Assembly: GCA_951802195.1 (NCBI GenBank) | Contig: OX637620.1 | Location: 124,001-188,000, forward strand | Source: Tausonia pullulans | Lineage: Eukaryota; Basidiomycota; Tremellomycetes; Cystofilobasidiales; Mrakiaceae | Length of the DNA stretch: 64,000 nucleotides | Direction: 5' to 3' | Shown: one piece after another, positions 12,591 to 21,978 of the stretch | Position numbering within the stretch: the first letter of the stretch is position 1 | Layout: each line of letters opens with the position of its first letter | Made by a program: the position numbers and the translations under genes | The notes under the pieces: generated by a model | Database searches by the model: none | The model's input: the letters and a program-made list of their open reading frames with translations, nothing else | Told to the model about the DNA's origin: nothing

Positions 12591-12817
12591 GCAGAAACTG
12601 CGATTGTAACAGAATTAAATTGTCACGCAGAGTATTACATACTGACACGCAACCCGTGTTTAAATTTTACAGGAAAGCATACTGCTGCGCCATTCCTCGA
12701 CAACGGAACTGCTACGCCCCACAACAGGTCCAAGCGATGTGCGCTGTGCCTGACGGCCCCCGTTGAGCTCTTCTTCCACCTCTTCGACGAGCCGTGTCCC
12801 GCGTGCGCGCTATCTGG

Positions 12818-12818
<1 letters not shown>

Positions 12819-12869
<51 letters not shown>
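12819..12869 (+). repeat. (CTG)17 trinucleotide repeat
   Basis: Seventeen uninterrupted CTG/GCT units. In the three forward frames it would read poly-Leu, poly-Cys or poly-Ala, and it produces the homopolymeric stretches in the open frames here. It is uninterrupted, so copy number is probably polymorphic. Confidence 0.97.
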
Positions 12870-12873
<4 letters not shown>

Positions 12874-12959
12874 CTCGCCTTCACTCCCCTCTCATCCTCC
12901 CTCCCTCCAGACGCTCGTCTGCCCAACGCCGTCGCCGCCGAGGGCAGTCTTCCTCTTCC

Positions 12960-13108
12960 ACTGCATCTTTGTAGCCCGGACATGGCGATTTGTCCGGAGG
13001 CGGAGGTACAGCAAGATCGCAGCCCTCGACCCTGTCACGGACGAGGAGATCCGCAAGATTGCGTCCACAATCCGCCGCCAGACACATTGGCAGTCGAATA
13101 CGAGGTAG
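12960..13108 (+). pseudogene. Coding-like fragment resembling the N-terminus of a copper amine oxidase
   Basis: One forward frame reads YSKIAALDPVTDEEIRKIA followed by STIRRQ, then stops at 13106-13108. Copper amine oxidases begin with a similar HPLDPLTxxEIxxAxxLIR segment, and I know the pattern from that family. No copper-site or topaquinone motif follows, so only a short 5' piece could be present. The similarity is short and may be chance; treat as a low-confidence relic. Confidence 0.25.
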
Positions 13109-13362
13109 ATGGCTGGTACTTTTGTCGGTGCCGCCATCGAGTCCGGGTGAACAGCAGGTCAGGGCTGGGGGAGTATGGTTAGACCATAGACCATAGCCAC
13201 CGTTCGACATAGCTGGTCATCTTGATATCATACCTTTTCCAATGGTCCTATGTCCATAACACATATTTTGCTTTCCTTCCACCCCTACTTTCACTTTCCC
13301 TATCCCTCTATTTAGCTACGAATCACTATCTCTCATAGGGTTACCTCGTTCTCTACGTATAA

Positions 13363-13390
13363 CTCATGACTTGAATACAAAAAAAAAACC
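13363..13390 (+). repeat. Direct repeat, copy 2 (28 nt)
   Basis: Begins ctcatgacttgaatac and runs through ten A to CC. It matches the copy at 12023-12050 except for one base. Confidence 0.8.
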
Positions 13391-13806
13391 CCAATATTTT
13401 TGGCCCAGATTCCGGGTCCTAGGGCGAAGAAGGACAAAATTAAGTGACAGCACATGTCCCAGTTGCGATATTGTTTTTCGTTTTTTTAAGATATATCACA
13501 TTGCCTTAAGTCGCTATACCGTATTCAATCCATGGTTGATTCAATGATTAGAATATGAAGAATGCCCGAGGGTTGTTCAGGGGAATTTAGAAAAAGGAAA
13601 TTCCACTTAAGCCATAAATGTAACAAAGAGGACGGCATGACCCTTAGAGACAGTGAGAGGGAGGAAGGGGAGAGAAGACAAAGCTAGAGAAAGAGAGGAG
13701 AGGAGAACACAGCCAAAGACAGGGAAATCCTTCAAGTTTTTTTGTTTTTGGGATATATAACACCACCAACTGGCGTTCTGACATCGATCAATCACTTTGC
13801 CTGATT

Positions 13807-13903
13807 GCCCTGCTAGCTCAATCGGTAGAGCGTCAGACTCTTAGCAGGTGTTCATCACTTCGAAGTGATCTGAAGGTTGGGGGTTCGACCCCCCCGTGGG
13901 GCT
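13807..13903 (+). tRNA. tRNA-Lys(CTT) with 24-nt intron, copy 2
   Basis: Identical to the minus-strand copy at 12494-12590 over all 97 bases and over the next 19 bases of 3' flank, which include the TTTT Pol III terminator. Upstream flanks are unrelated. The intron, with the base that follows it, contains the 16-nt palindrome atcacttcgaagtgat. Confidence 0.95.
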
Positions 13904-14214
13904 AATGTTTCCTTTTGCCACTTGATGTGTTTGTGTGGCATCATCGAGACGACCGGTACAGGGAAGGTCGGCCGGCTAGAATTACACGTTGCGAGCCTCT
14001 GAACCTTCTGCTATAATCTGATGTCTGCCACTGCTCCAGATCTCCGCCCTTGGAGGTGACCTCGTATAGAACGCAGTCGGCGGATCTGTCGGCCCGTTCG
14101 GAGACCGAGGGCGTCCTCAAGACGCGGAGAACTCCATCTTGTCGTCTTCTCGCTCCCCACCCATACCCCCATACTCCTAGATCCTCCCCTCTCTTTCTCT
14201 AGACCCTCTGTAAC
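13904..14214. other. Intergenic: tRNA-Lys 3' flank and IAH1 promoter
   Basis: Contains the tRNA terminator, then a short GC-richer stretch and a C/T-rich leader (cctctctttctctagaccc) just before the esterase start. No gene is seen. Confidence 0.5.
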
Positions 14215-15525
14215 ATGTCCATCACGAGCAACAAGCTGGACGCCATCGTTCTCCTCGGCGACTCCATCACCGAGTTCAGCTGGGGACCGTCCGGCCTAGC
14301 CTCGACTCTCGCTCGTTCGTCCTCTCTTGCTTGCTCAAACTCCTCCCGCCGAAGCCAGGCTGAAGAATCCTTTCTTGCTCGGCAACTAGAGCGTTACGTC
14401 CGCAAGCTCGACGTTGTCAACCGCGGGTTCTCCGGCTATTCTACCAGGTGAGAGACGCACGCGCTTCCCTCGCACGCGCTTCGAGATTGCGCAGACGTGG
14501 CCTCTGTATCCTTGGCCGGAAATACTGAAACACGAACACATCTCCCATCCCATTCCTGCTATACATTTTCTGCCTTTTCGACTCACCATGGGCTGCCCGC
14601 TCGATCCTTTTCTCGACCCTGCGACGCGCACGGGACAATAGCATGGTTCTACCGATCGCTCGCGAGATCCTTATCCCCTCTACCTCGTCCACCTCCGAGC
14701 CCTCCCAGAAGATCGCCGCCATGACGCTCTGGCTTGGAGCCAACGACGCCGGTGTGTCGCATCTGTCTTCAGTCAGGGGTCTCTTTCTCGTCCGTCGCGT
14801 CTGATCAACGACCCTTCACGTTCGACCAAGTCCTCTTCGACTCGCCCTCCCGCCAGGCGGTCCCCGTCGAGCTCTACACCTCGAACCTCCGCGAACTCCT
14901 GACGATCCTCCCGGCCGACACCCCGCAGCTGCTCATCACCCCGCCGCTGATCCAGCCGGCCCGGTGGGCGGCGGACCGGGAGCTAGAGAAGGAGGACCGC
15001 AGCGAGGAGAACACGGCGAGGTTCGCCCAGGCTGCTAGGGATGTTGCTGCTCAGCTCAAAAAGGAGGGCCACAATGTTGTTCTCGTTGACATCTGGGAGG
15101 TGAGCCGTCGACCCATCTCAGCGAGCAAGGCGGCTGGCCTGCACAATTGAAGAGACCCTTGCAGGAAGGAGATAGGCTGACTATTCTGACCCTTGCTCTC
15201 TCTTTCCTTTTTCCCCTGCGTTGTCGGGACCAGGCCATGGTGGCCTATCGTTCCAACCCCGCCAACGACGTTTCCTCCCTTCTCATCGACGGTCTCCACC
15301 TCTCCGCTTCCGTTCGTCCCCCCCCCCCCCCCCCCCCCCCCCCTTCATTTCCCCTTCTCGCGCTCACTGACACATCATACCTCAACGCAACAGGGCTACG
15401 AACTCGTTAACTCTCTCATCAATCCCTTGCTCGACGACCTCCTTGGCGGCCCACCGGAGACGATCGCCCAGCCGTATCCGGACTGGAAGGCGGCGCTGGA
15501 TGTCGAGGGCGTCAAGCAGATCTAG
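14215..15525 (+). CDS. IAH1: GDSL/SGNH esterase, isoamyl acetate-hydrolysing IAH1 type
   Basis: The start MSITSNKLDAIVLLGDSITE carries the GDS nucleophile block. Further exons give KLDVVNRGFSGYST (Gly of block II), MTLWLGANDA (block III GxND), LLITPPLIQPARW and IDGLHLSASGYELVNSLI, which contains the catalytic DxxH. The C-terminus (PDWKAALDVEGVKQI) matches the IAH1 ending, which also has a DWR/K motif. Family role: hydrolysis of short acetate esters such as isoamyl acetate in the cytosol. About six exons are needed; one intron ends in a 26-base C run. The gene length of about 240-260 residues is typical. Confidence 0.88.
15318..15343 (+). repeat. C26 homopolymer in the penultimate IAH1 intron
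   Basis: A run of 26 C lies about 50 bases upstream of the acceptor, where a polypyrimidine tract is expected. Runs of this length are prone to sequencing error, so the exact count is uncertain. Confidence 0.9.
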
Positions 15526-15887
15526 TCAGGTCGACGATGTACAGGGGGAAGAGGGGGGTCTTATAGTAAAAGTGTGTGGTGATGTGTCTATGTGTGGCTA
15601 GAGCGGGATAGAGAGGTGGATAGACGGATAGATGCAGGTTTCTCCACCATGCACAACGCCGAGTAGAATGCTTTCGTCCTCCTTACACGCATCAGCTACA
15701 TCAGCCCCTCATATAAGTGAGCGAGTTTCCTGCACAGCGGCAGTAAAAGAGCTTGTCGAACAACGCCGCCCTTGCCTGTCCGTCTGTCCGCTCCCCAACG
15801 GCTACGCACGTCTCAGAGAGAGAAAGAAAGCGAGAAGAAAAGTCGTTCCAATAAAAGTTTTCGTGCAACCAGCAAATGGAAGTACTT
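15526..15887. other. Convergent 3' spacer between IAH1 and ADK1
   Basis: No gene is seen. It contains repeated gatagatagg-like purine runs and an ataaaag near 15850 on the plus strand; both genes must end their transcripts here. Confidence 0.5.
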
Positions 15888-17331
15888 CTAGTTCTTGGGC
15901 TTGGCGTCGAGGCACCTGGTGATGCTCTCCCAGACGAGCTTGGGGCTCTGCGAGGCATCGAGGGCCTGCCAGACGCCAGACTTCTTGTAGAAGTCCGTGA
16001 CAGGGCCGGTTTGCTGTGACAAGACGAGAAGGTGGCATTGTCAGGGAGATGTGAGGAAGGTAGGGAAGGACGACGACTGACCTGGTGGTAGGTCGTGAGG
16101 CGGCGGCGGAGGGTTTCGACGTTGTCGTCTGACCGCTGAATGAGGGGCTCTCCGGTCTCGTCATCGGTCATGGGCTTCTTCGGGGGGCTGTAATGAGCAG
16201 TCGTCTGTCAGTCTCTACCTGCTATGGAAAATAGAGTGAAGAACGGAAAACTAGTCAACATACTTGAACTCCTTGTGGTACGAGCGTCCGGATGCGGGAT
16301 GGATGAGGCGACCGGTGATACGCGAGATGAGGAGAGCGTCAGGGATCTTGAGCTCGAGGGCGTGGTCGATCTTCTGGCCCTTGTTCGAGAGCATGGTGTC
16401 GAGCTTCTCGGCCTGGACGACCGTGCGGGGGAAGCCGTCGAGGATGAAGCTGGAGGAGGTGCAGATGAGCGCCGCCACATCAGAGGGAGAGCAAGAGGGA
16501 GGGAGGAAGCAGAGCGTCAGTATGATCATGTTGGACGAGAGCACACAAGCCGGAGGAGGCCAGGCGAAGGTGAAGGGAGGCGAAACGAAGGAGAAGGAAA
16601 CGGCGGCGGCGACGAAGAGGACGAGAGAGAACGCGACGAACCCTAGCTGGCACTCCTTGTTCTCGTCGAGCTGCTTCTGGATCATGCCGATCATGATCTC
16701 GTCGGGGACAAGTCCTCCCTGCGGGCAAGATCAAGGGACAAGACGGACAACGGGTCAGTCGCCGGAAGCGGAGACGGGCTGTCTGTCCCATGACGCGACG
16801 ACGACGACGCGAAGAACGCACCTGGTCCATAATGGTCTTGGCCTGGGTACCGAGCTCAGTCTTCTTGGTGACCTCATCACGGAGCATGTCTCCCGTGGCG
16901 AGGTGGCAGACGTGGTACTTGGCCTTGATGGCAGGGGCCTGGGTTCCCTTGCCTGGGAAGGCAGGTCGGACGGGGCTGTCAGGTCGGGCGAACACGGATG
17001 GCGCGAAAAAAGGGGCTGGGGAGGCCGAGAAAGGGCGAAAGCGACCACGTACCGGCGCCCGGGGGACCGATGAGGATGAGCCTGAGCTGCTCAGACGGGG
17101 TGAGGCTCGGGAGGGCGGCCTTGACGGCATCCTTGGCCGAGGACAGCTGCTCGACGGCGCCCTTCTCGAGGGTCTCGATCTTGGCCTGGAGCTGGAGGGG
17201 GGCAGCGAGGACCAGGGGAACAGGGCAGGACGTGAGAGTCAGACCAACTGCTGGGGAGAGCGGGGACTGAAGGAGGAAGACGGATGGACCTGGCTGACGA
17301 GGGACTTGAGGTGGTCAATCTCGGAGGGCAT
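15888..17331 (-). CDS. ADK1: Adenylate kinase (AMP + ATP to 2 ADP)
   Basis: Exon 1 is [14 protein letters not shown]; exon 2 ends with [12 protein letters not shown] and exon 3 begins [12 protein letters not shown], so the P-loop GxPGxGKGT is completed across an intron. Next come [12 protein letters not shown] (AMP site), [29 protein letters not shown], and the long-form LID ([49 protein letters not shown]). The product ends [14 protein letters not shown]. Family role: nucleotide equilibration in cytosol and the mitochondrial intermembrane space. The N-terminal extension before the P-loop (about 45 residues, DHLKSLVSQ...LEKGAVEQL) looks helical and is longer than in baker's yeast. Seven exons are implied. 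Confidence 0.94.
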
Positions 17332-18065
17332 GACTGGCGTTATGGGACGTAAGAGGGAAGGAGGGTGAGGGAGATGGTGTTGGTTGGTAGAGTTCCTCGC
17401 AGAAGCGCGCCGGCTTCTCAGGAGCCGACCGAACGCCGCTGCCACGCACGCAACAGCGAGGGACAGGCCTATGACGATGCAGCCCGACGACCATGTGGCA
17501 AGTCTTTCGAGATCGTCGTCTCACAGGTACCGGTATTTCGTGTCCATGCATGTAAGAAGCGCTCGATGAGGGTCACTGCTGGGAGCCGAGGAGTCTTCCA
17601 TCGTCAGACTGACGCTCATGATCGCCGCCCTCGGTTTCGGAGCCTAGGAGGTCGCATAGAACTATTATTCTAAATCGTACGCTGTGTTTGGGAGACACAG
17701 GGAGAGGGAGAGGAAAGATTCCTGTTTGAACCAGCGACTTGCAGCGAATGAAGGAGGCCTGAGCTGACGCAGCCGTTGCAGAAGCACTGAGCTTAGACTG
17801 AGGCGGCGATGGCGGCTTGCTCGACTTGACAGAGCAAGATTGAGCCATAGCATCTGCGTCGCAAACTTTCTTATCACAGTTGAGAGGAAATTAATGGAAG
17901 AGGACAGTCGTTCACGACCCACAGGCCGGCGGCTCGCTCAAGCAGCGAGGCAGGTGGAAGCCGTTTGGCTGATGGCCTCCCGTCTCTTTCTTCGCCGTCG
18001 ACCATCACCATCTTCTCCTCCGCCTACCCCATCTCACGCTACCCCCAACGCTGCCCTCCTACACC
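17332..18065. promoter_or_regulatory. Divergent promoter region of ADK1 and MTHFR
   Basis: The spacer holds both 5' flanks. A minus-strand open frame of 91 codons (17573-17848) lies in it, but it has no recognisable domain and low-complexity Ser/Ala content, so I do not call it. No TATA box is obvious; the part next to MTHFR is pyrimidine-rich. Confidence 0.45.
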
Positions 18066-20822
18066 ATGGTAGCCGCAGACCCAGCCCCGGCGGGAAACAA
18101 CCCGACCAACCCCTACGCGTTCCCGCCGGCGGACAAGAGCCGCCCCAACTGGTCGCTCGAGTTCTTCCCGCCGCTCACCGAAGCCGGTACCCTCAACCTG
18201 CACGACCGCATCGAACGCATGTGCGCCCTCGGTCCGGCCGCCGTTTCTGTCACCTGGGGCGCCGGAGGGAGCACGAGCGACCGCTCGCTCGCTCTCCTCG
18301 AGTTCGTCGCGAGCCTCAAAGAGCACGGCGCGGGCGAGAATGAGGGTGTCCTCCACCTGACCTGCACCAACATGAACCGCTCCAAGGTCGTCGAGGCCCT
18401 CGACGTGAGTCATGCTGTCTGTTCCTTGGAAGCTAAGTCAGATAGTGTTGACGTCGCGACTCTTTACTAGCGGGCCAAGGCCCTTGGAGTCAAGAACATC
18501 CTTGCCCTTCGCGGAGGTGAGCGAGCTCGTCATCTGAGCTCAGGAGGATCGGCCGGCTTGCCCCGAATCAACGCGCTCACGACCATTCTTGGCTTGCCTT
18601 CATTCCTTCTCTCCTGTGCCCTGTTTCCTGTACCCTGTAGACCCGCCTCGAGATGCCGAGTATGCCGTCAACGAGACATCTTCCGAGACATCGTCCTTGT
18701 CCGAGCCGCCGTTCGTCTACGCGATCGACCTCGTCCGCTTCATCCGCAAGCACTATCCTGGCGTCTTTGCCATCGGTGTCGCTGGTCAGTCTTGCTATCC
18801 CTCCCTTCATATGTGTTACTTTGAGATTGACGATTCCACAGGCTACCCTGACACGCACCCGGACTCGCCGACACCGGAGGCCGACGTCGAGTTCCTTAAG
18901 GCCAAGGTCGATGCCGGCGCCGACTTCATTGTCACTCAGCTCTTCTACGACGTCGACATTTTCCTCAACTGGCAAGCCCGTTGCCGGAAAGCAGGTTAGT
19001 CCCTTGTCCTCAGCGTCGCCTCGTAAACCAGCGCGGTTTCCTGACGGTCCCGGTCATCTCCGTTGACAGGCATCAACGTCCCCATCGTTCCGGGTGTCAT
19101 GCCGATCCAGAACTACTCGTCGTTCCGTCGCATGACCAACCTCTGCCGGGCAACAGTGCCCCAAAAGATCATTGACGATCTTGAGCCGATCAAGGTCAGT
19201 CCCATAGGCCTTGGAACATCCTCTCGCGCGGGGATGGGCTTAATTCGCTTCCCTCTCAACAGAACGACGACACCCTCGTCAAATCGTACGGTGTCGATCT
19301 CGCTATTTCGATGGTCCAGCGCCTCATCTCAGAGGGCAAGGTCGAGGGTGTTCATTTTTGCACGCTCAACCTCGAGAAGTCTGTCGTCCGTGTCCTACAG
19401 GGGCTCGGCTGGCTCCCGGCGCCGACCGCCCCGCTTCACCCGAACCTTGTGCAACAGACGGGCCACAACCAGCTCATTTTTGTTCGTCTTCTCGCTAGTC
19501 CAAATTATATGGGAAAGCTGCTAACTTACCCCTGCAGGATCCTTCCGCTTCGGCGAGCCTCTCCAAGACCATCCCCTCTTTCCTCATTTCTTCCGCCGAC
19601 GCCTCCCTCACCGCCTCTGCCCATCACTCGCACGTCCACACCCACAACTCACCCTCGCTCGCGACGGCCCAGCTCCCGACGGCAGGCAAGACGGAGGGCG
19701 ACTCGTGGGACGAATACCCGAACGGTCGTTTCACCGATACCCGCTCACCCGCCTACGGAGAGCTCGATGGTTACGGAAGCGGAGTCAAGATCCTGGTGCT
19801 TCCCCTCCTCCTGTCGATGTTGCTCGCCTTGACCGTACTCTTCCTCTTCCCTTGGCTGAGCTGAAGAGCTGACGGCCCTCGCCTCGCTTTATCCCTCTTC
19901 CGCTCAGCCGCAAGAGGCTCTGAAGGAGTGGGGCACCCCAACCTCGACCCAGGATATTTCGGCTCTCTTCACGTCCTACCTCCTCAAGGAGACCCCCTGG
20001 ATTCCCTGGTGCCCGACTCCGCTCGAGAGCGAGTCTGAGGCCATTCTCCCACTCCTCCTCAAGGTCAACGCCCCCGAACGCGGCTGGTGGACTGTCGGAT
20101 CCCAGCCGGCGGTCGACGGCGCCAAGTCGGAGGACAAGGTCTACGGCTTTGGTCCCAGGGGCGGCTTTGTCTTCCAGAAAGCTTTTGTCGAGTTCTTCGT
20201 CACGGAGAAGGTCGTTTTGGACATCGAGGAGCGCGCCATGGCGACCGGTGGTGTCTTCACCTTTTACGCTGGCAACAAGAAGGTGGGGACTGGCTTGCTT
20301 CGATTGAGACATGTCTGTTCGAGATGCTCACGCTTGTCCTCTGCGTGCCTCAGGGCGACTTTCGGACGAACATGACGCCGCAGGACGTCAACGCTGTTAC
20401 TTGGGCCGTCTTCCCGGGCAAGGAGATCGTCCAATCTACCATTATTGAAGAGGTTTCGTTCCTCTCCTGGAAGGTAAGTCTCGATCGTCCCGCGCCCCTC
20501 ACAGACTCGCCGCTCGGATCTGACGCATTGGCGTGACTGCTTCAGGAGGAGGCGTTCGACATCTGGCAGGACTGGTCGTATCTCTACCCGGCCGATTCGC
20601 CCTCGCGCAAGCTTCTTCAGAACATCGCCGATACCTATTGGCTCGTCAGTCTCGTTCACCATGACTACAAGGACCCGGAGGGCCTCGAGCGATTCCTCCT
20701 TCGGTCGACGGATGAGGTTTGTTGAGTTGAGCATGACTTGTGATGCCCACTGGCTGGTTTCTCTCTCTCTTTAAATCGTCCGCATGAAAGGTCATTCAAG
20801 TCGTCAAGTTTCCTCCCACCTA
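18066..20822 (+). CDS. MET13: Methylenetetrahydrofolate reductase (MET12/MET13 family)
   Basis: The N-terminal TIM barrel is complete: WSLEFFPPLTEAG, VSVTWGAGGSTSDRSLALLE, VLHLTCTNMNRSKVVEALD, NILALRG, DFIVTQLFYDVDIFLNW, INVPIVPGVMPIQNY and GVHFCTLNLEKSV. These are the FAD- and folate-binding blocks. The C-terminal regulatory/eukaryotic domain follows (WDEYPNGRFTDTRSPAYGEL, EALKEWGTPTS, NAPERGWWTVGSQPAVDGA, VTWAVFPGKEIVQSTIIEE, WSYLYPADSPS). The last coding exon is short (VIQVVKFPPT). Role: reduces 5,10-methylene-THF to 5-methyl-THF for methionine synthesis. Which of the two fungal paralogues (MET12 or MET13) it represents cannot be settled by eye. Its stop lies 3 bases from the stop of the next, opposing gene. 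Confidence 0.93.
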
Positions 20823-20825
20823 GCT

Positions 20826-21713
20826 CTCAAGCGCTCATGTCGGTGTCGCTCTCCGCAGGCACCGACACCTCCTCTTCCGAAACCTCGTCCTCGTCCGTGA
20901 GATCGGCGTCGAGGTCCGGCTGCTCATCAATGTCATCCTCCGAGACGAGGAGATCATCGTCCTCACCGCCCGTCTGACTCCGCGCGACATGGTTGGCGTG
21001 ATTGAGGTCTTCGGCGTTAGAGGGCGGGGAGGGTGAAGGCGAGCGGGAGTGCTGGGGGAAGAGGCACAGAGTTCACCGTCATCAGCGTGGAAAACAGAGT
21101 GGAGACATAAAGAGTGTGGACGAACAACAGCGTCGATCTCCTCTTGCGTCTTGGAGCATCCGAACGGCTTGAGAAACGTCCGTCCAAAGTCGCGGCAGGC
21201 CTGGTTCTATTTCATTCGAGTATCTCAGATCAGCTTACCTGTCTTGAGATCACGACGACGGATCGAACGAACGAGCGCACCTTGAGATCGAACTCAGCCT
21301 CCTCGTCACTGAGGTCCCTCTCCTCCAAAACCAAGTCCGTCCCCAACGGGCCCCTCCCCTCCAAAGCCCTGGCAATCCCTCCACGGGCGTTCGCCTCCGC
21401 CCATGCCCTCGACCCACGGCCCATATCAGAGGCTCGTATCGAGCCGGCCGAGGTGGATGCCGCTAGGGAAGACGCGAGAACGCGGGCGGTCGGACGCGCC
21501 CAGCGACGCGCATGCGGGTGGTGGTGGTGGTGGACACCGGCGCCACCCCCGGCTCCAGAGCCGCGAAGATCGCCGGAGGGATGGCCATGATGGTTGTTGG
21601 AGGAGTTGGAGGAGATAGAGGGGTGGTCGTAGGAGGGTGGGACGGCAAAGGAGAACGGAATGGACGGGAGGTCGAGCGACGGCAGGCTCGGAAGCGCCGC
21701 GAAGGAGGACATT
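20826..21713 (-). CDS. Acidic protein, possible anaphase-promoting complex subunit APC15/MND2-like
   Basis: The first exon (ATG at 21713) is Ser/Pro- and His-rich (including HHHHHPHARR) and ends LSDEEAEFDLK. A second exon encodes NQACRDFGRTFLKPFGCSKT followed by QEEID, and the last exon is very acidic (GGEDDDLLVSEDDIDEQPD ... ESDTDMSA). APC15 proteins share a short core of the form xxFGxxWLxPxGxxKTxQxxxEE followed by an acidic tail; the FG-x3-LKPFG-x-SKTQEE segment fits this. That is pattern recall over about 25 residues, so the identification is tentative. It shares a 265-bp divergent promoter with the amine oxidase gene. Confidence 0.5.
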
Positions 21714-21978
21714 GTGGGAGCAGTTGGCAGAGACGATTGAGAGTTGAGCCTATGGAGGTGTGTCGGGTGGGAGATGACGATGGAAAGGCTGGACAAGACG
21801 AGGTAGACGTTGAAGGACAGCCTGCTCGTCTGGAGGCGAGTTGGGGTGCGCATGCTCCTTCCTCGCTCGGGTCAACCCGCAACCTCAGCCCTGTCACTGT
21901 CCTTGCAACCACAACTCCCACTCCTCAGCGACACGCTCCCCTCCACTGTACGACCCCCTTACCTCGATATCGCACCGC

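Larger units (their letters stand above)
12591..13806. other. Inter-tRNA region with CTG repeat and gene-remnant-like GC-rich island
   Basis: The two inverted tRNA-Lys genes flank this region. Its left third (12710-13210) is GC-rich and coding-like, while the rest is AT-rich with poly-A/T runs. No complete gene can be supported. Separate entries describe the CTG tract, the coding-like fragment and the direct repeat. Confidence 0.6.

Noticed and set aside
12794-13108. An Ala16-bearing protein starting upstream of the CTG tract
   Set aside because: The Met start is arbitrary and the poly-Ala comes entirely from the (CTG)17 tract; only the downstream segment shows any family-like pattern.
13607-13795. 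Minus-strand 62-codon frame with a hydrophobic segment
   Set aside because: Lies in AT-rich DNA next to the tRNA gene and has no coding context or homology.
16264-17073. Long plus-strand open frame of 269 codons
   Set aside because: It lies antisense over ADK1 exons and mirrors their codon structure; no domain is recognisable.
17690-17770. tRNA-like B-box (GGTTCAAACAGG on the minus strand)
   Set aside because: No acceptor stem, anticodon arm or terminator can be folded around it.
17573-17848. Minus-strand 91-codon frame between ADK1 and MTHFR
   Set aside because: No domain, no supporting splice signals, and it sits in a promoter region.
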